Assembly (NCBI GenBank): GCA_964023205.1
Contig: OZ026844.1
Span: 32,225,326 to 32,289,325, forward strand
Reading direction: 5' to 3'
DNA: 64,000 nucleotides
From: Lutraria lutraria
Lineage: Eukaryota; Mollusca; Bivalvia; Venerida; Mactridae
Shown here: positions 54,501 through 63,500 of the stretch, piece after piece
Numbering within the stretch: position 1 is the stretch's first letter
Layout of the letters: each line of letters opens with the position of its first letter
Program-made: the position numbers and the translations under genes
Notes under the pieces: generated by a model
What the model was told of the DNA's origin: nothing
What the model saw: only the letters and a program-made list of their open reading frames with translations
The model's database searches: none

Positions 54501-57500
54501 TACTTCCTTAGGCAGTATATCCTGAAAGTTTTCGTTGATGGAATATCATTACTTGATACAAAATGCTGGTTTAATTTTGCTTATGGAATTGCCACAAAGA
54601 AGCGCTTTAATAGATACAAACTCAAGCTGGCTGTCTGGCTATTCTTGTTGGCTGACTGCCACTCGGTTATAAACAGTATGACTGCAAAGTTGTCTTGCTG
54701 CTAATACGTAACTTTTCATAGATTAATGATAATTATGTATTCAGGCAATTAAAAAGAACAGTGCATAATTATGCACCATTGATACTTAGTATCTAACTCA
54801 TGTTATTATTCTTTATACTATTTCTGTTATCAAAATTTAATTATGCTTATCTTCAGATTTTGTTGGACCTGATTGTGATATTGAATGCATCGATGATCAA
54901 GGATATTTTGTAGACAATGATGATGGCAATGTACTTAACTCTCCTATCTTACCTGATTTCAAATGTATTCAACAAGTTGACACTGATATGTACCACGCGT
55001 TGTTCGGATATGAGAATACAAATCCGAATAACATCTATATTACTGCTACAAGTGAGAATTCTGTATACCGGAGTGCAGCTGCAGATAATTCCTTTATTCC
55101 ACCAACAAAGTTTATAAAAGGATCGGTGTACTTTGCCTATAGTATTGGGTAATTTTGTTATTTTCTTTATTGACTGTTTATTATATAAGTATGAACATTT
55201 TATAAAGAGGGTTGTTGGTGCTTGTTTTCTTCAATACTAAAAAAATACTTAGCTGTTATAATTCAATTCCTTAAGTTTACTCATGAATATTTAAGCTCCT
55301 GTTTGCATCCAATGAAAAGAAATGAAATAAAGAATACATGCAAAAAAATGTTCTTCTCGTTTTTCAGTCCGATGAACATTAGTGAAATTGCTAAATACAG
55401 TTGGCAGATAACAACATTGGCCTTGGCTGAAACTTCTATTGCAGCGGTTGATACTTCAAGTCTCTGTCCTAGTACACCTGTACTGGTATGATTTTCATTT
55501 TATACTCATGCATGTCTCACCTTATATAAGGTGACTCACTACCATGATTGTTTGCTTATATGATAAATAAATAAATCACTGTATTTATTAGTGATGAACT
55601 TTTTTATGCTTTTTAAGAATTTCCATTAAGATACAGTGTTACCTCCCTACAACAGCTGCCAATGGGAAAGACAAAAATGGATGTTGTAAAGAGGTGGCTG
55701 TTGTTGAGAGAGTGAGAATAGAGTAAAATGTCAATTTGGGTTACTAAAATACTGACTGTAACAGGGAGGTAGCTGTTGTTCGGAGGTGACCATTCATGGA
55801 GGTTACACAGTAGTACCATATTAAAATTAATTGTGGAAACTTAACTTGTAATATTATACTTACCAAGTTAATTAAATATTTGTAATAAGTGTCTAAAAAA
55901 TGATTTTCTTACAGGATACTCTTCCACAAGTGACAGGTACATGTAGATGTCACCATGGTTACTTTGGTGAAGACTGTTCAATTGACTGTCCGGGAGGCGG
56001 AAACAATCCATGTTTTGGTAAAGGATCATGTGATGCTTCTACAGGAGAATGTACATGTATACAAGGAGCAGATCAATCCAACAATTGTGAAACTTGTATA
56101 TCTGACTGGTTTGGAAATGACTGTTCCCTTGCTGATACCAATATTGAAGGTAATTATATTCAAACTTATTTTGGTTGTTTATGTTTGGTTCACAGCATCT
56201 TCACTAACAGATATAATGATTTTAGGAAGAGCTGTGGTTTAGGGGTAGAGCGTCGGACTCTTTACCCAGAGCTTGTGGGTTTGAATCCCGTCAGTGGCAG
56301 AATTTGACCGGAACCTTCACAATCCCTTCTTTCAACGCAAGTACTGGTCAGAATCCAGGAAGCATTCATCGAGAGTAGTTAATATAAGTTGTAAGAACTT
56401 AATCTACAATCGATGCATAATAAATAAGTTTAAACTATGTAATAATTCAAACAAGCATCTTTCATAAGCTCTTATATTGCTGAAGTTCAAGCTGATGTAA
56501 TGTTGTTTTTAATTGGTGAGATTTTATGAATGGGGAAAATAAGGAAAATGACATAACAAAACTTATCTTGTCTAATATCTCATAATCTATGTTGAAGTGG
56601 AATACAATGTTTAAAGACTACAATAACTTCTAGTGATCAGCATCTTGCACCAGACTGACTTACCAAGTGCTTTATTACACATTTAAAGATGCTAGTTAAT
56701 TTTTTAAGAAATTGTTTTGGTAATACGATCATTCAGGGGTTTAAATATGGTTCTGTCATTGAACTTAAGACAGCATTATGAAGCTAATCCAATGCAAACA
56801 AAATTCAGTGAGACAGAATTCAGAAGTTGGTAATATATAATTCTCAGACCTAATTTGGTCTGATAATAAAACACTGCAATGATAATGTTTGACATTTTGT
56901 TATGCAGACTGTTGAATATATCTTTATCAATTGTTTTTTTTACTGTATGCAAATTGCATAATGGTTGGTGGAGTAAATACGTATTCACCCCAAATTGTGT
57001 CATCTTATACCTCATTAACATATCACAATTATGGATCAATGTAGTCTTTCATGAGTTTATTTTTTCCTTGAATGTTTTAAGTAATACTTTGAAGAATAAG
57101 TCTATATTTTTATGTTATTTCATCATAGGCTCTAGCAATGAATGGCACAGAGGTTATGTATATGGATATGGCCATACACAAACATACGATGGTACAAAGT
57201 TTGATAGCAATGAATATGGACAGTATTTGATGTCATCTGTTACACTGGCCACTTCACAGAATCTTGAAATACATGGTCTCAGAGTAAGTTAATTGTTGGC
57301 TTTTTTTGTTCTTTCAGCTTAACTATTTGATATCTGACTAAATCCATGTGACATAAAAAAATAACTCATCACTCATTGGTTTAAAAGTTTACTTAAGTTT
57401 AAACAAAACGCTTTTATAATGAATATTGTTATTCATTGTAAATAATGAGTTTTATTGTTTTATTCATAATTCTTTATTAGTTCAAAATTATACAATTCAA

Positions 57501-60500
57501 TACCAAAATGAAATTTCATAGTTTATGATGGTGATTTTTATGTCATGAGTGTGTCTACATAGGGAGATATTAATGCATCTCATAAAACTTATATCATTAA
57601 AGGTGTCAGGCTCAAATACTGTCCCAGTTGCTGTAACAAATGCAGTAGCTTTCACAGTGGGTGGAAATACATTAGTCATACAAGCTGATGGTGATGGATC
57701 TAAAGGTTCGGTATGGTACAATAGTGTTGAATATACCATTGGGTCGGGATTAGAGTTTGCTGCTGAAGTAAGAATTACCCAGTCTTCACCAACCAAATTT
57801 ACTCTAACTGCTTCAACAGATCTCCTTGTCAACATTGATGTAAAAGATGGGTTCCTGAATATGTATATCAATAGTAAGAGTTCAATTTGTGCAACAGCCA
57901 CAGGTTTCCTAGGAGGATGTAATGCTGATCCTACTGATGACTTTGTTACATCAGATGGTTCCACTCTCCTGGTGAATTCAGATGATCCAACACATCAGTT
58001 GACAGCTGACAACATTGCCAATGAATTCATATCATCTTGGGCTACAGAAAATGCCCTTTTTAATGATATCATCCCAGCCTTCACCAATGCAGCTGGTGAG
58101 ACTTGCCTCAGGGTAAGTTCAAGTCCATTAGCAAGCTCAACTGTGAACTACTTCACTCCATCAGAACTCACCATTGATATGATTTTCTATCTTGAAACTT
58201 TGTCTGATGATTGTGCCACACTTTGGTCTTACAAAAATCCTGATCAGAAAACATTTGCTGTACTTGTTTGTGACTTATCTATTTCTTATACCACCATTGA
58301 TTCTTCTGGGCAGACAATATCTCATGAAATTATTGACACCTTATCAGTGGATCTTAATACTTGGTATAAATTAACTGTGGTATGGACAATATCTGATGAG
58401 ACTTTCTTCTTCTATATATTTAAAGACGATTTATCTTTTAACAATGCATATGTAGTTACCAGTGATATGACGGATGTATTTACGCCAGGTGGGTATTTCA
58501 TGCTAGGCTTGACAAATAACCGCTTGTACCAATTTGATGGCTTTATAGATGACTTCACAGTATGGAAACAAGCGTATAGTATGGATGACATTGCTGGCAG
58601 AGCGTTTAGATACACAGATTCATCTTCTGAAGATGGACTGTCTTACATTTGGAGATTCAATGAAGGCCATGGATATATGACAACAGACTCAAGTGACTTT
58701 CACAAGTCTATAAGCTGGTTAGATGGTAACTGGGCTAATGTGCAGTGGACTGTTTGTTCATATGAAATGGATTATCCTACAAGTGAGGATATCAAAAACA
58801 TCTTGATATCTGATCCTTCTCCTAGCGATAGTGAATACTGCTGGAATCTTCTGAACTCTCTACCTGATATAAATCTTTTAAATGAAGCTGCAAAATATTT
58901 GTTTTATGAGGACTGCTTGATGGCTATAGCAATTACAGGCGATCAAGAAAGTGGAGATGATATTTTAGAGCCTATAAGTGATACAATTGAACCAAATCGT
59001 ACTTCACCTTGGTATCCATTGAGACAGCTCTGTAATGAACACCAAGAGATCTCAAACTGGCATGGGCCTAGCTGTGACATATATTGTATAAATGGAGCTG
59101 GTGTGTTTAATACCATAGATGACACATGTACTTGTAATAATGGTTACTATGGTGAAAGCTGTGACAGTCAATGTCCTTATGCACGTGGAGAAGCTTGTGG
59201 TGGTGGAACATGTAACCCTGTCTCTGGTGAATGTACTTGTTTATCAGAGAACTTTGATCCAACAACTGGATGTGAAACATGTTCTAGTGGCTGGATTGGA
59301 GAAGATTGTTCATCCGTAGCTGCCACGATCCCGTCTGGTCTCTCTCAGTATACAGCCATGTGCTTTGGTCAAGGTCACTGTACGATGTTTGATGGTCAAG
59401 CCTTTAGCATAAAAGCACCTGGAGAGTATTTGTTATTTGAAAAGCAATCTGAGTCACTATCAGTGTATGTGAGGATGAGACCCTGCGCTGGATGTAAAGT
59501 TTGTATACAACAGGTCTGGTTCAAACTGTTATCTGATGATTTTACTGTGAAGATTCCTCTAACTGAAGATAAAGCTGTAATTATGCAACACAATGGCAAT
59601 GCTGTAAGCATTCTCAGCCTTGAATCTTACACATTAGATGCGTCATCATCTGTTACATGGATAGACAAAGTTACTCTTCAATTTATTCATGATGCTGTGT
59701 CAATCGACATTTCATACATAGCTAGTTCTCCTTACTTTTCAATTAGTATAAAAACACCATGCTCAGTGGATGATCAATTTGGAATACTTGGAAATTGTGA
59801 TCTTGATTTGGACAATGATTTTATAAACAGTGATGGAAACACTGTCTCCTATAGTGCAATCAGTAACCAGATAATTGATGAATTCAGTGGATCTTACTCA
59901 GCTAGTGATCTTGGTATTAAGCATTTTATTTACTCTTATCCAGATTTAGATATGGAAGAAGCAGAAATCATGTCAAGTGGTTATAGTTTACTATTTAATA
60001 GCAGCGGTGTTATGTCAGGAAGAGTTCCAGATAATTCATTCGTCTTAAATGAACCTTTTAACGTTTCTGTTGAAATCACGATGAAAATTCTGAATGCTAA
60101 TGGTCTCATATTTGGTTACTATCCAGAACATCCATTTGCTCTGTACTTAAGTGACTCAATGCTGGAAATATATTTACTTGGAACAATAATACCAACTGAG
60201 TTAACATTATTGGAAAATCTATGGTACCATATTATTGTGACCTTAAATGTCAATAGTGAAGAGCTTCAAATATTGGTGTATCAGGATGGAAGTTTGCATT
60301 CACAGTTCTTAAGTTCTCATCCATCACTTGCTTTCCCTAATTCGGGTAATTTCTTCATTGGAGAATGGTTGTACAATTCACCTAAAGATTTTGGACAATT
60401 TCATGGCTTAGTTGGTGAATTTAGGGTCTGGAACATCTATCTTGACAGTTCAAAGATTCACCAACTTGTTAATCATGCTGATGTCACAAACATTGATGGA

Positions 60501-63500
60501 TTAGTGATGAACTACCAGTTTACAGAAGGATATGGCTACATCACATATGATTCTAAGAATGAAGTAGGAATGTCTATCACTGAGACAGGCTATAATATTG
60601 CTTGGATAATTTCAGACAAGCCTGGTAATGGTATTGATGACAATTCTTGTCAAAATACTTACAATGAAGACCGTATTGAAAAATGTAATGAAATGTTTGA
60701 TACCCAATCTGTAACAGAAGCTTGTGATGATCTTGGTACTGACTATTCTACTTTCTTTGTGGATGCATGTAAGAATGATGACAGTTATGTACCAGCTCTA
60801 GTTGCATACATAGAAGAATGTGAGACTATTTTAGAACCATCTACTGATCCAATTGATGACCTCTGTGATGATCATACTGCTGAACACTATGACAGTTTCT
60901 GTGCACATTTCTGCATGCATGGTACACCTACTGAACTTGGCTGTGAATGTGATGTAGGTTACTGGTCCTGGAACTGTGCAAAAGAATGCCCAGCTCGACT
61001 GGTCAGCAATATGCCTTGCTTTGGACATGGAGCATGTGATAAGAATAATGGCACCTGTATATGCAAAACAAATTTTGATCATGGCACAGATTGTGAAAAT
61101 TGTAATACACCTTGGAGTGGGGACTATTGTGAAAGGGCCAATGTAGATTTACCACCACAAAGTGGTAGCGGCAGTTCAACATATTCAACATGTGAAATGT
61201 ATGGAGAAATGAATGTTAGAGACTTTGATGGTAATGTTTTCTCTATTGCTCAAGTGAATGAATGGTACCTCATGAAATCATCAGACAGTTCAATCCCAGA
61301 AGTTAAAGTGCAAACTATCCAATGTGGAAGAAGTATATGTCTTAAATCAATGCAAGTAACCTATTCAGGTGATACTGTAACAGTAGATGGGACTGTTGAA
61401 TCACAATTAGAAAGGATAGTTATCAATGGAAACCCAGATTCTGTTTCTTCAGACATTTTCAATTTTTATGAACTGTCAACATATTCTTGGCTTATTGAGA
61501 CCAATACCAATGCTGATCATTTCTTAAAACTACGTGTAAATTTTCAGAAAATGGGATACATGTCTCTTTTGCTGAAGACTGATTCTTACGCACTTTCTGA
61601 GTTCACTTTATGTAGAACAGAACAGACATTTATAGACTCATACAACCCTACCAACTCATTAACGTTTGGAACAGTTCTTGTTTCTGGCGAGGATGAGACA
61701 CTTGATAATACACCCATTGAACCAAATACAGGTGACTTCTTCTCATTGAATTTTAGTTCTGATTCTTCCAACAACATTGGTTCATCTGATGGCTCTGTTC
61801 CTGTACCAGCATCTGGTGATAAATTTACAGTTATAAATTCACCAATCCTTAGTAATGTCTTTTCACCAGAGGAATCAAATACTATTAAAGTCAGCATAAA
61901 GCCAAATTCTGAAAGCTCAGGTGGTGTTATACAGTATGGTGGTGAATCAACATTTACATGCTTCCTAGAAAATGGTGTAGTAAAGGTACAAGCAGATGAA
62001 GACATTATTGATACTGGTATTAGCCTGCCTGCTGAAGAATGGAGTGACATAGAATTTACATTTAATCCAGTTCAAGAACTTGTGACATGTAGTGTTTCTC
62101 CAACCACAGCTTCAGATTCAAGTTCATCTAGTGAATCAACATCACAAACATTCACATTCCCAGTTCCCAAAATTTGTTTTAATGATGGAGGTACACTGAT
62201 GATTGGAAAGCCCATTGGTGCATTCAATGCTGCATTAGGTATTGTTACTGATGGCTCATTTGCAGGTGAAATGGAAAATGTTGAAATTTACAGAGGTGAA
62301 TCAGACATCCCTGTTGTTGATTACAACTTTAATGAAGGTTTAGGAAATACAATTTATGATCAGGTGGGAGGAAATGATCTTACTTTACATGACGAATACA
62401 ACAAAGGTTCTGCTGGATTTGTAATATCTTCAATACCATCTGAACCATTACAAATTGAATTATCAACTGGGTTTGAAGATGTAGAAACTTACAAGAATGC
62501 AAATGATGTCTGTGTGGCACTTTTTGAAAATGCTGATATTTCTAGTGCATGCTCAGACTTGAATGTTGATTTAAAAGCAATACATGAGAGTAGCTGCATG
62601 GATTTAATAGCTAGAGAAGGAGAAGGCTCAGAAATTTATTCTCTTGTTGCTTATGCAACTGCTTGTAATGAATTACTAATTGAAACAGAATCAGATGAAA
62701 ATAATGCTGAAACAAATGATCCAATCAAATATGCCTGTCACAATTATTTTCCATTTGCTGGCTATGTTGGTGAATCATGTGACATTAGATGTGTGAATCC
62801 TGTTCCTACAAGTGATGGTTTGACTTGCTTCTGTGCTGAAGGTTATTATGGTGCTGAATGTGACAGTGAATGTCCAGGAGGAGCAGACAATCCTTGTTCA
62901 GGTCATGGATTATGTGATACTACTACAGGACAGTGTACTTGCAGCTTCAATCGTCAGGGAGAAACTTGCTCAGAGTGTGCATCTGGTTGGTATGGAAGTG
63001 ATTGTCAAGCAACTATTCAAGATACATCATCAAACATGCAGAAATTTTCTGCTGCTTTCACAAGCAACAGTTTCCTAACAACTTTTGATGGAGTACATGT
63101 ACAAATGAACAATAATGATCAACCATGTATGTTATACAATGATGGAACAATAAATATTGAGGCTCAAGTAGGACCAACTGATCTATACCCAAGTGCTCTC
63201 AAAGCATTGGCATTATCAGTTGGTGATGATAGTGTAACCATCCATCCATATAACTCAGGATCTGTTTCATTGAATGGTGAAGTTTTTACATTAGGAACTT
63301 TGGATTTACCATCTAATTACAAAATAGAAAAAATCAACTCTGATCAGATTTCCATAACTGGACCAAAACAATTTGAAATGACATGTACTATTGCTGGAGA
63401 GGATGGTTTGGGTGTTGGTATGTCAGTAAGTAAGGCTGGGTGTAGGACTTCTGTAGGAATATTTGGCAAATGCACTTCAGGAGATTCATCTACATGCACT

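Noticed and set aside
54478..54704. Extension of exon 64 into the intron
   Set aside because: The frame is open but loses the EGF cysteine pattern, and the 54477/54857 junction restores NFVGPDC in phase.
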